A stretch of DNA of 64,000 nt from Lophius americanus (Eukaryota; Chordata; Actinopteri; Lophiiformes; Lophiidae): positions 271,501-335,500 of the forward strand of contig JBBDHG010000014.1 in NCBI GenBank assembly GCA_037951165.1, given 5' to 3'. A program made the translations under genes and the position numbers. Shown here in pieces: positions 54,651 through 64,000 of the stretch; the stretch's first letter is position 1, and the number at the start of each line of letters is the position of its first letter. Under the pieces are notes generated by a model, which was given only the letters and a program-made list of their open reading frames with translations, did no database searches and was not told where the DNA came from.

Positions 54651-54900
54651 TCTGTTAACGTAATAACTCAAAAAGTATTTCATGATTCATTTTCAAATTT
54701 CATACACCTTAGCGTGAGGAAGGACAGGATTTTTGGTAAAGGTCAATTGTATATTTTTGACACTAGGGGGAACTTTGTCTCCAAAAGTTTTCCGGCCATG
54801 ATTTCTCAACCTTTGGTCTGATTTAGTTGGTGCATATGTATCGAGGAGAGGAGAGGATTTAAACTCCCTCAAAGTCACAAGTTCTGACAGGAATAATAAA
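54650..54900 (-). repeat. Family A copy
   Basis: Runs on minus: 'aacgtaataactcaaaaagt', 'caccttagcgtgaggaagga', 'gacactagggggaactttgt', 'gttttccggccatgatttct', 'acctttggtctgatttag', 'ggtgcatatg'. The left unit and TIR-like end are missing. Confidence 0.75.
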
Positions 54901-55300
54901 CATTTGAATTAAAAGCATAAACAGCATGGAAATAAAAATTATTTTAGTTGATCAACTTCTCATCGGAATGACTTGTGGATGCCAGTATTTAAAAAAAAAA
55001 CAACAACACCAACACACTCATTAATGCTCAGTAAACTACCAAATAACATTTTTGAGAATGTTTTTCTCATATTTTTGATGAATTAATCAACAATAACATT
55101 CACACGACTTAGAATTACACAAAAAAATTAAAATATTTGTACGGTAAAAACCATTATGAAGGAGCTGAAGCGTGTTTGACTTGTTTGGACTGAACAGCAG
55201 GCACATATGGCCCTTATTGACCAACATTAACAACTGTCAATACTATTCTGTTTGTTTATTTGTTTGCATAGCCAATCACTTACATTAGCTCTTTGTGACT
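54900..55300. other. AT-rich unique sequence
   Basis: A-rich near 54992-55005. No gene or repeat was seen. Confidence 0.4.
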
Positions 55301-55309
55301 GTGGCCGGA

Positions 55310-55640
55310 ACCATCGGTGTTTCCTGGGGAGGATTCTCAACCAGCTGAACATCTTTCACAGCTGCCGTCTCTCTTCCTTCCAGCAGAGGGTGAACAGCAG
55401 AGCTGCCATTCTCTTTATAACATGAATGAAAGCAGGTGTGTAAGAGGTGTGGGCTGTCTAATCAATAAAGCAATGACAGGTGTGTGTTTGATTCATGGAA
55501 CATCTTCGTCCCAGTTGTGTTCGTCTCGCCGCGGAGAGCAAGGGGAAACTAATGTCTGCTGTTTGACCCCCATCCGCTTCCTAATAATCCCCTTGCTGAG
55601 TATAAATCTGCATTCAATGAAGCCAACAATCATATTCATG
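55310..55640. promoter_or_regulatory. Candidate conserved non-coding element
   Basis: Contains 'ctaatcaataaagcaatgac' with PBX/HOX-like and MEIS-like (tgacag, 55474-55479) motifs, and 'ctaataatccccttgctgag' near 55580. A 127-codon plus frame has no domain. Repeat-free. By eye a strong enhancer candidate; conservation not measured. Confidence 0.36.
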
Positions 55641-55880
55641 ACAAATCTGACCTTTTTCTGCTCTTGTGTCTTTATTATAGCTCACTTAATACTGGATTAA
55701 TAAGGAAAAAAACAGACATTTCAATCGGGAGAAAATGAAGAAAAAGATGAATGATTTTATTAAAACAGAAGATGTGTGATATTTAGTCCATTATAAGTCT
55801 TTGAAGGTCAGAGTCTTCAGGGAGGTAATGATTAAAGGGTTTCTGCCCCAGTTTTACCCCCCCACCCCCTGTTTGAATCT
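55640..55880. other. Unique sequence
   Basis: A C8/C5 run near 55857-55869. Nothing recognised. Confidence 0.38.
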
Positions 55881-56165
55881 GGATACTGTCGGTTGTGGCT
55901 GATGACTCTGCTGAGACTGAATGAACGTTGATGCTGATGGATCAGAGGAGACTGGGCGGCAGTATGAAAGAACTACATGAATGGAAAAAAATCATGCTTA
56001 AAAAGTCAGCAGCTGATAGACACAGTGTCTGTCCCTGTGATTGGAGGGATGTCGCTGGCTGAATGAGCCCCAAGAAGAGGATTGAGACTGAGCATGTGTG
56101 AAAGGTGAGAATGAAACTGTGGCCCAAGTGTGCAAGAGGATAGTCCTCCTGAGCAAACTTATTGA
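55880..56165 (+). repeat. Family B dispersed repeat, copy 3
   Basis: Shares 'gtggctgatgactctgctga', 'cagcagctgatag', 'attgagactgagcatgtgtg' and 'aactgtggcccaagtgtgca' with copies 1 and 2, same order and orientation. A 61-codon minus frame is not a gene. Confidence 0.65.
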
Positions 56166-57765
56166 TAGATCTTCATTTGAGGGCTTTAAAAAATGATTTT
56201 GGTCCAGTATGGATTAATATTTTTCAATAGACATATTGAAGGTTTCGGTAAAAATCCCTCCATTTTTCAAACTGAATTTTTATACATCTATTTATTTTAA
56301 AAATGTCAGTGTTCTCCTGGTAACAAAACAATGTATGTAATAAGTGAATACATCGAACACGTCTTTTGCATTCTGTCTTTACGTGTGTTGTTTTATCAGT
56401 TGACATATATCTTTGTGTGTGTGCGTGTGCATGTGTGCATGTGTTTGTGTTCTCCACTCTCGTGCACCAAAATAAAGAAAAAGTATGAAAAGGACGAAAC
56501 TCACTGACAGGAAAAAGGTACAACAAGCTCTTTCCACCCCTACTTGACTACTGGGCTCCTACAATTATTTACGAAAGAATATTTTTGCAAAATATTCAAA
56601 GAATGAAAACACGATCTCACAAATCAAAAATCAAAGTGAACTACAAATTAAAAACTCTAATCACTTATAAGCCAAACTATGGAAAGACAGAAAAAAAGAG
56701 AAATAACATTTTAGAGGCGGGACCATCAGTCCTTCATGCAATCATCAGCTTCCACCTGTAACTCAAGGGGAGTGACTCAGCAGGGGGGCAGCATGGCCCT
56801 TTGGTTGGGAAGTACATATGAATGTATTCAGTATGACTCTGGGTTATAACAGGGATCTGAAGATTACCACAGTACCATAAGATACCCTTAGGGGGCAGCA
56901 ACAGGAAGTGACGAGAAATTTATGAGAAAAAAGTAAAAAAACTGTCTTTCCGCACGTCAAAATATATTAATGACATCAGAGACCACCGCAGGTTACTTTG
57001 TTGTTGTACATTGTTGCCTACATAGTCACATTTGAACAATTTTTGTTATTGAAACTTTGACTCTTCACTGCCACCTTGTGGACGTATCAATGAAAACATA
57101 CGGTCATATAGAAGAATGTGAGTCTTTACAGACGCGACACTAAAAATAGAAGGAAAAAAAATCTGTTTTTCATCTAGATTTAATGTTAATGAGCCTTTAG
57201 GTCTAAGTCTACATGCTTATACAAATCATACAGTGGGCGTCTGTGTGTGCAGGATTGTAAGAGACTTAACTAACCAAACTATCCGAATTGACTTAAACTA
57301 ATGACCTCAGTCATAAGACATTCCAAACTCCAAACCTTCATGTGCCTGAAGCGGTCAAAATGACTCTGGAGAATGAGTCACAGTATCAATGCCGCAGAAT
57401 GCCGTCTTTGTAGGTCAGGTGAAAAACCAACGTAATGTTAATGAATCTCAACCACCGTGACACAAGCGTGAGGCGGAATCGTAGGGTGAGTGCGTTGGCA
57501 ACCTGGAGTCAAGACAAAAAATTCCAGTTAGCTTTAAAGAGCGCCCGGATGTATTATCCTTTATGATTAATATTATAGTTGTGTAGTTCACACAAGGGAG
57601 AAGATACAGCAGCGGCACACACGGCACAAACAAGAGTCATGGTTCAAGCAGCTTTCTCTGCTGGTTGTGTTTTTGGCCTAGTCACCATGTCTTAACCTCA
57701 TGGAGAAAATGCGGTCGCGCATCCAGGCCAAACCGGTAAGCAGAAAATTTGTGGTCACTGACCAG
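56165..57765. other. Unique sequence, nothing recognised
   Basis: GT-rich stretch near 56413-56450. 'cactgccaccttgtggac' near 57068 and 'gggggcagcaacaggaagtg' near 56891 look like short repeat debris but cannot be assigned. No gene was seen. Confidence 0.4.
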
Positions 57766-58050
57766 TTGTGGGAAGCAGTCACAGACATTCAAACTGTGGT
57801 GCCGCCATACGAGGAGCCATCTGGGGAATATTCCAGAGAGGGAGTTCAACAATCACCGAGTTTAACCTGAGGTCAAGGTTGATCCACCCTGAGATGAAAC
57901 TGAGCTTTCTGTTCCAGAACAGCTGTCCTGACTCGGTTCAATCAACTCCAAGTTCGTTAAGTCTTACTTATCAGTTGAGCTCCGATGCTGTGATCGCCAT
58001 GGCAACCGCTGAAATGTTATGGTCGCCATACTTTTAATGCACTCACAAAT
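57765..58050 (+). mobile_element. MITE-like fragment (Harbinger-type suspected)
   Basis: 'gggagttcaacaatcaccga' with 'gtttaacctgaggtcaagg', 'ctgagctttctgttccagaa', and 'cggttcaatcaactccaagt' resembles a common fish short element. The order agrees, but TIRs and duplication are not clear. The 89-codon frame across it is not a gene. Confidence 0.35.
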
Positions 58051-58750
58051 AAATATTCATTGAAGAAAGAGCAACGGAACTTCATCTGTGAACGAGAAGA
58101 AGCCCCAGTGAATTGAACACTTTCATAATATCGTAGTTGAAGAGGGGGAATTATATTAAACACAATTCTATTGTTATTTATGGACATATGAAAGCTACTA
58201 AAAATAAAATACAATTTTATAGTTGATCCTTGGTTGACCCAGAACTGGATGAAGGAATTATATATTTCATCTGGAGATGTTTCGGGATCCCCGGGACGAG
58301 CTGGAGAGTGTGGCAGGAGAGAAAAGACAGGAGACATCATTTGTCTTGCGTTTATGATGGATGGCAGAAGGTGCAGGTTTATAATAATATGATATATTAA
58401 ACAATTAATATAAATATAATTCAGTGGCTAATATATGTGGATTCAAACAGTTGATGGAATGTGAAAAGTAATGGTATCTCCCGATACTCATCAGGGAACG
58501 AAAGCACATCTTATCTGGGTCTCACTGTCCTCTATGAAAGTCTATCATAATATGATTGATGAATTAAAAACGGAGACATCATGATTCCTTCTTCTCGGGG
58601 TTACTGTGTCTTTTAACAAAGAAGATTCTTAACCTGCTTTGAGTCTCCTACTTCCTTTTTCTTATTCTTCTTATTTTTTATTTCCACATAACTTTCATAC
58701 TTTTTATTGGCTCGCTTTTGTTTTTAATTATCTTTTAACTTTGTTTTAAT
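58050..58750. other. Unique sequence, nothing recognised
   Basis: AT-rich; T-rich part near 58650-58750. No gene was seen. Confidence 0.4.
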
Positions 58751-58850
58751 GGCTTATTTGAATGATTTTCTGTTGATTTTTGTTTTTGAATTGCCTGGCG
58801 CCTGAATGGTGCTCTCTAAATAAAGTTGCCTTGTCTTGCCTTAAACTGCT
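58750..58850 (+). mobile_element. LINE/SINE 3' end
   Basis: 'gaattgcctggcgcctgaat' then 'ggtgctctctaaataaagtt' and 'gccttgtcttgcctt' match a 3' end common to fish retroelements, with an internal aataaa. The body upstream is not recognisable. Confidence 0.55.
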
Positions 58851-58934
58851 TTCTGGAATACCCCTCTGCTCATCAGGACTAATAACCACCCACGCAATCG
58901 CTGACTCACCGGCGGAGCAGCCATTGGGAGCAAA

Positions 58935-59030
58935 CTGTTATACAGTAACGTTCTCAAAGACACTTTGACATGTAGACTGCAGCGGGCCGGGATCGAACCG
59001 TCAACATTCCATTAGGTGGACGACAGTTGA
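58935..59030 (-). mobile_element. tRNA-derived SINE fragment
   Basis: On minus: 'gacggttcgatcccggcccg' (B-box type), 'ctgcagtctacatgtcaaag' and 'tgtctttgagaacg', the junction between tRNA-like head and body in fish SINEs. The A-box half is degraded. Confidence 0.65.
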
Positions 59031-59164
59031 AGACAGCTTCATCAAATGACATTCTGAATAAAACCAAACTGAACTAAACTACAAAATAGCCTTTGCACAA
59101 ACAATACACACCATATTGTCTGAAAATGTTTACTTGTTGCAGAGTCACATGGCTACACATTTGC

Positions 59165-59400
59165 TGGTACGGTTAATCCTGATCAGGGGGCTTGAGCCTA
59201 TTCCAGCTAGCATTAGGAGGGAGGCTGGGTACAACCTGGACGAGTCACCAGTTAACCACAGAACTGAAACGTAGAGAAAAAACAACCATTAACGCTCTGG
59301 TTCCTGCCTACAGAGACAAAAATTCACCTAAACTGCATGTATGAGGGCTGTGGGAGGAAGTGGGGTACCTACAGAGAACCCACGCAGCCAAGGGGGGGGG
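59165..59400 (-). mobile_element. Common fish dispersed repeat
   Basis: On minus it ends 'agctggaataggctcaagcc' (59185-59207), with 'cctcccacagccctcatac' and 'ggttctctgtaggtacccca' upstream, i.e. the middle and 3' part of the family. A G9 run at 59391-59399 lies at its 5' side. Confidence 0.65.
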
Positions 59401-59640
59401 AGGTGTGAACTCTGGGAAACTTTATTTGCCATGATTTTGTCAAAGTAGAAAAGTATAATTGTATATATAAAAAAAAAAAAAGAATGACAGATTGTGTTAG
59501 CCCCGTTTTTGCCCAGGACTGTATGTTTCATACGCCACTAATACCTGATATAATTCCCATGTCCACTGTCATGTGCTGTAGATTTCTACTCTCAGGTATA
59601 CAAGACCCCCATTTGCAATGCATCTAATATCCCTTTAATG
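59400..59640. other. Unique sequence
   Basis: A12 near 59470. Short frames only. Confidence 0.4.
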
Positions 59641-60245
59641 TCCTCAATAATAAAAAAAAAGAACTATGGAAAAACAATTATTTTGCATAATTTATTTCTT
59701 TGATGCACTTATTAATTTACTTGACAATCTGAACTTTGCATAAAATGCATTCTTTTAAACAGTCAAATAAAAAATCAGACTCACAAAATTAGTAAAAGAC
59801 AAATTTTGCATTTCATGGAAAATAGTCAATTTAAATTAGCTCAACCTTTTGGTAAAGCTAGTTTTTAGAGAACTGTTTTCTTCATACTTCATTTGACATT
59901 TGGTTTTATCAATTTACATAACTCTATTTAGAAATTCCTCATATGCTATGTCATGCAAAAAACTAAATCTTTCTTATTGAATAAGACTTTCTCAATAGTC
60001 AGGGTTGGTGCTTCGTCCTAAAATACCTTTGGGCTGTGGTGTCCCCCAGGGCTCCATCCTTGGCCCCTAACACGTTAGCATCTACATGCTGCCACTGGGT
60101 CATATTTTAAACAGATTCAGTCAAGATGAACAGATTTTTCAATAAGAAATAATGATTCAAAATGTGTCGAACCAACCAAAGATCTGAAGATGTGAGGAGG
60201 ACATTAAAGGGTTATTAAACTGAAAAAGTTCAGTTGAAGCAAAAA
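59640..60245 (+). mobile_element. Family C repeat copy 5, longest example
   Basis: Left part: A9, 'gaactatggaaaaacaatta', 'ttgcatttcatggaaaatag', 'tcaaccttttggtaaagcta'. Middle: 'gaataagactttctcaatag' and an RT fragment translating to 'GCGVPQGSILGP', stop, 'SIYMLPLGHILNRF' (about 60035-60115). Right: 'aataagaaataatgattca', 'gtgtcgaaccaaccaaagat', 'gaggacattaaagggttatt'. No catalytic RT motif. Confidence 0.72.
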
Positions 60246-62250
60246 ACTGTAATGCCCCTTTTATTCTTATAGCCTAAAATTACAAATCCTAATGCCTCAT
60301 GGGCTTTATATTCTGTGAGGGTACAGACAAAAACTAGCCATAAAAAAATTAACATAAACTTATATGCTCACAGTAGCATATAGTGATTTCTGAGGCTGGG
60401 TGACGATGGAGACGACGGAGGCAGTTTTGATTCAAAGAAGAGCATTACCTCTAACATGGGATGTTTGACTTGCCACTGAACAAACTTCACCTCGGCGATG
60501 TGTACACAGAGCCATTTATACCTTCATCGTGGGGAATAGAAGTTAACATATACCAGGTAGAAACAGGCAGTCCTTGACTCTGCTGACGATCTGATGGTCA
60601 GTGAACTGGTTGCACAAAATCAGTTTGCAATGAGGGCTCCTGTCTACAGAGTGGCCGACCTGATGTTGTTTACATAGGCTAACATGTGATTTCTAGGAAC
60701 ACACTGTTGGTAGAACGTATTGACTTTTCGCAACAAAGAGGAGACGTGAGCTTTTTTTTCTTGTTTAAAGCCTATTAGCATAGGGTTGCAATGGGAAGAT
60801 AAAACATTCAACAGCTGCGTTGAGTCACAATACGAGGCGAAGTAGACATGGCACAGATAATAATGGCAGGAATGTGTGACTAGCCGTGACTGCAGCAGGG
60901 GAAAAAACCCTAATAATGGAAAAATGGTGTGTCTCTCTTTGTCAAACAAGGACGCACATGAGGCCAGAATAAGCCGGAATTCCTTTCTCTTTGTTTTTCT
61001 TCCCCTTTTCTTTTTGTCTCCACCACCTTTATTGTTGCTGTTGTGTACCGTGTGGAGATAGCTGACGGAGAGGCGACACGTAGCACACAGATACACACAT
61101 AGCAACTCCTGCTTCGCTGTATGCTCTGTTAATATTGACACTGCCAGGCTGAACACTGCCACTATTGAGTTTGGCCATTCAAAATATTGTTTGACTAGTA
61201 TTAGAACAACAGTTAGGGACAACTGTCTGGGCAATAAGGCTGCGCCCCTCAGGTTGTGGCCCAGATTTAAAGCGGGAAGGCCCAGATTGTGGACCAATGT
61301 CATCTTTGACACTGGTTAAACATCTAGTGAGTCAGTGTTTTTAGTGTGTTGTTGTTTTTGTGCATGTGGAGGTGTGTGGATGTGTGGACATAGCAGCCGA
61401 GAATTGATTTGTCATCATCGAAAGGGAACTGTCAAGGCTGCAAGGCTGCAAAGCAAAGACAAATGAGACGGTGTCAGATTTTCATGTTTTATGTGTGTAA
61501 AATAAACAATGGAGTAGAGCAAAGGGAGAGAAAAAAAAGCAATGATTTCACCATGTGAAACATTAGCCTGAGTGTTGGTTCACGTCGAGTGTTTACAGTC
61601 GCTGATGGGCAGCAGGCAGAGGTCACTGTCCATAGGTCTATCATCATCTTCACTAGAGCGGGTCAGAAAAGCTTACATACAGGTTAATCAATAGCCAGGG
61701 CATGAGTGTAGAGCCAATACAGTGTGACCCCGCAGGGCCTGGGATCTAGGAAAAACCAAAAAACACACCTGCTCCCTGTTCAATATCCTCCAGGGAGTGT
61801 GTCTTTGAACGCTGAGGTGGATAAAGAGCGGTTGAATGAAAGATGCTGCTGATAGACAGGCAGATATAAGGATTATGTGTTTTTAATATAGCCGTGAGAG
61901 CAACAGCTGCGAGGGCGGGGCATGACGGAAGCACAACATCATCAGCCAATGTGAGTGTTTTTCGTGGTTGGTACTGCCATCTCCTGGTGATGGAGATTCA
62001 GGATTTATAAGAAGTGATCTGACAGTATGTCAGCATTTCTTTCTTTTTTCCAGATGAAATGAAAATGAATATGTAAACATACATTTGAGTATACCATTAA
62101 AAAAAATCCTTGTGCTTAAGATATCTCTGAGGTAAGAGAGGTGGATGTCCATGTAATGTCTCCCAGCGTGAGACCACAGCACATCTCTTTGAAATTCTGA
62201 AATGTTTCAAAAGTCATATTAAAAGGATAAAAATATTCTGTAGTTATTTA
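60245..62250. other. Unique intergenic-type sequence
   Basis: Includes the longest non-repetitive open frame of the window (60644-61312, minus, 222 codons), with no recognisable domain. CpG-poor, mixed composition; 'atctcctggtgatggagat' near 61979 is a short palindrome-like motif. No RNA gene was seen. Confidence 0.4.
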
Positions 62251-62254
62251 CTTG

Positions 62255-62545
62255 TGGGGCAGCATGGTGGCGTTCTGGACAACATTGTTGCCTCACAGCA
62301 ACAAGGTTCTTGGATAGGGACTGATAAACGTGTTAATATTCCATATGGATGAGTTGGTGAGTCTAAATTGGCCTTAGGAGTGAATTTGAGCATGACTGAT
62401 TGTTTTCTTCTCTATGTGTTAGCTCTGGGATGAACCGGCAACTTGTCCAGAATGTCCCCCCACCTCTCGTCCAGTGGCAGCTGGGATAGGCTCCAGCCTC
62501 CCCATGACTCCGACCAGGTCTGAAAAATGAATGAAGGAGTGAATG
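62255..62545 (+). mobile_element. Common fish dispersed repeat, 5' to 3'
   Basis: Begins 'tggggcagcatggtggcgtt', 'gttgcctcacagcaacaag', continues 'gagtctaaattggccttag', 'gggatgaaccggcaacttgt', 'ggcagctgggataggctcca', and ends near 'gaaaaatgaatgaaggag'. This is the fullest plus-strand copy. Confidence 0.72.
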
Positions 62546-62569
62546 TTTCCCTTGTGGTGAACTGACTTA

Positions 62570-62670
62570 TCCAAGGTGTAGAAGAGTCACTAGTGTCAGC
62601 TGCCATAGGCTCCAGCCCACCTGTGATCTTGAACAGGATAAGCAGTTAGAGGAAATGGACAGATGGATGC
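62570..62670 (+). mobile_element. Common fish dispersed repeat, 3' piece
   Basis: 'tgtcagctgccataggctcc', 'cctgtgatcttgaacagg', 'ataagcagttagaggaaatg' and 'gacagatggatg': a second 3' end directly after the previous copy. Confidence 0.65.
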
Positions 62671-62754
62671 CCATTCAAAGTCGGACTATAGTACATATTT
62701 CTTTGATATTCTGACCTGATCAGACAATTATGTTTATAGAATTCTGCTTATGGT

Positions 62755-62900
62755 AAGGACTATGGCTGCACAGTGGAGTGGAGATTCGAGTTCTTACATC
62801 GCTGAAAGAAGATTCTGGATTCGGGGTTACAGAATTAATTTTCAAAATGGGGGAATTGGTGACACTAAATTGCTCAAAGGTGTGTTTGAGGTTCCATAGC
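62755..62900 (+). mobile_element. Common fish dispersed repeat, 5' piece
   Basis: 'tggctgcacagtggagtgga', 'gaagattctggattcggggt', 'ggtgacactaaattgctcaa', 'aggtgtgtttgag': the 5' half of the family, diverged. Confidence 0.5.
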
Positions 62901-62954
62901 AAGACAGCATGGAAGTGTGTAGCACGACTCTAGGGGCACAAAAGAGGATACGAT

Positions 62955-63490
62955 TGTTCAGAGCAGCAGGGAGTTTGGAAAAGAGGTTAAGAAGCAAGTA
63001 CGGGCAGTGTGGGGTGGGTGGAGGAGAGTGTCAGGAGTTATCTGTGACAGAAGAGTAGCAGCAGGAGTGAAGGGAAAGGTTTCTTAGATGGTAGGGTGGG
63101 CAGCTCTGCTTGGATGGTTTAAAGATGGTGGCACTGACCAACAGACAGGAGTTGGAGCTGGTGGTGGCAGAGTTGAAGATGTTCAGATGTTCTTTGGGAG
63201 TAAGGAGGTTGGACAGGATTAGAAAAAAGCAAATCAGAGAGACCGGCCAGCTTAGATGTCTTGGAGACAAAATAAGAGAGAGAAGGTTTGGAGACGGGAA
63301 AAGGAGAGATAGGTATCTATTGGTAGATTGATGCCGACGGTGGAGCTGTCAGGCAAGAGAAAGCGGGTAAGACCAAAGAGGAGGTTTCTGGATGTACTGA
63401 GGGATGACATGCAGTTGGTTGGTGTGACAGAGGAAGATGCGGAGGAAGGGTCAAGACGGAAACAGAGGGAACCACCGGAAGATGAAGAAG
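62955..63490 (+). pseudogene. RTE-like LINE ORF2 C-terminal fragment, copy 2
   Basis: Pieces: 'MDGLKMVALTNRQELELV', 'VAELKMFRCSLGVRRLDRIR', then 'CLGDKIRERRFGDGKRRD', and in another frame 'RFLDVLRDDMQLVGVTEED'. Same region as copy 1 at 21770-22265 and truncated at nearly the same 5' point ('cgggcagtgtgg' / 'caggcagagtgg'). Multiple frame changes; dead. Confidence 0.75.
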
Positions 63491-63534
63491 AAGCCTGGTC
63501 TATGTTCGGGTAGTGATAAACTATCAACTTTTCA

Positions 63535-63605
63535 AAAGTCAGCTGGGATAGGCTCTAACCCCAACTTGAGCCACCCTACACAGGATCAGTGGTTACCAAT
63601 GGCTG
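63535..63605 (+). mobile_element. 3' end of LINE/fish repeat
   Basis: 'cagctgggataggctctaac', 'acacaggatcagtggttacc' and 'aatggctga'. In this context it probably is the 3' UTR end of the RTE-like copy, which would explain the GGAT array downstream; inference. Confidence 0.55.
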
Positions 63606-63738
63606 AAATCAAAACTTTATTGTCATCAGAATAGGGTTAATCCTCCTTTGCAGGAAAAGAAGAAGGATGCATCCATGGTACCCCCCCTTGAGCTGGAATG
63701 TCCCTATCCCAGACAAATGGAAGAGGATGGAGGGAGAG

Positions 63739-63884
63739 ATGGATGGATGGATGGATGGATGGATGGATGGATGGATGGATGGATGGATGGATGGATGGAT
63801 GGATGGATGGATGGATGGATGGATGGATGGATGGATGGATGGATGGATGGATGGATGGATGGATGGATGGATGGATGGATGGAT
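63739..63884 (+). repeat. GGAT microsatellite, about 36 units
   Basis: Uninterrupted (ATGG)n over 146 bp. Produces WMDG-type open frames on plus and SIHP on minus, all artefacts. Length and purity indicate recent expansion and possible assembly uncertainty. Confidence 0.96.
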
Positions 63885-64000
63885 ATAAAGTGGCAGAACA
63901 AGTGGGAACAATGAGCGGAATAGGAAAACATTTACACAGGGATGAAATAGTTCTAAGATCAAAGAGTTGCCACTGAATCCTATCTCAAGAGAATCTGATC
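63885..64000. other. Window end, nothing recognised
   Basis: Short unique sequence after the GGAT array. Nothing seen. Confidence 0.4.

Noticed and set aside
63648..63976. WMDG and SIHP repeat proteins
   Set aside because: Translation of the (GGAT)n array only.

Overview
This window looks like teleost fish nuclear DNA from a gene-poor stretch (a gene desert or the inside of very long introns). The evidence is the repeat content: tRNA-derived SINE remnants, L2/Rex1-like and RTE-like LINE fragments, Tc1-like transposons, a Penelope-like 3' end, a hAT element with an intact 8-bp target-site duplication, a common fish repeat carrying 'ctgggataggctccag' and ending in GGAT units, and large AT/AC microsatellites. 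I found no convincing host protein-coding gene, no tRNA or rRNA gene, and nothing prokaryotic. Most long open frames lie in tandem repeats (AT/AC, a 24-bp minisatellite, GGAT) and reflect repeat phase rather than coding.

Layout. 1-5.6 kb: AT-rich sequence with members of two recurring families (A and B, labels local to this answer). 5.6-7.6 kb: two AT/AC microsatellites around an L2/Rex1-like LINE 3' fragment, then a family C copy. 7.8-9.7 kb: quiet, motif-rich sequence that looks regulatory. 10.1-10.7 kb: a 24-bp minisatellite. 11.6-15.5 kb: repeats of families A and C, a fish repeat and a candidate regulatory block. 16-21 kb: candidate regulatory blocks, two SINE remnants and a family A copy split by a later insertion. 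21.7-27.5 kb: RTE-like, family A, family C, Tc1-like and Penelope-like remnants. 28.6-38.2 kb: family A copies, a 23-bp and a 20-bp minisatellite, and several candidate regulatory blocks. 40.1-41.0 kb: the hAT element. 42-52.5 kb: old transposon remnants, family A copies and a GC-rich island with a strong G-quadruplex motif. 53-56 kb: candidate regulatory blocks. 57-64 kb: LINE, SINE and fish-repeat debris ending in a GGAT array of about 36 units.

Three recurring families stand out. Family A (about 14 pieces) has 150-bp internal units carrying 'cactagggggagct', TIR-like ends and frequent internal inversion. Family B has 3 copies. Family C has 5 copies and carries a short reverse-transcriptase fragment inside AT-rich sequence. 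A second theme is a series of short perfect inverted duplications (stems of 10-17 bp, plus a 35-bp pair 348 bp apart) that look like template-switch mutation scars.

No genes work together here in the usual sense. The plausible function is cis-regulation: about 18 GC-balanced, repeat-free blocks with dense homeodomain-, SOX/POU-, NKX- or MEIS-like motifs. Conservation of these blocks is my inference and was not measured.
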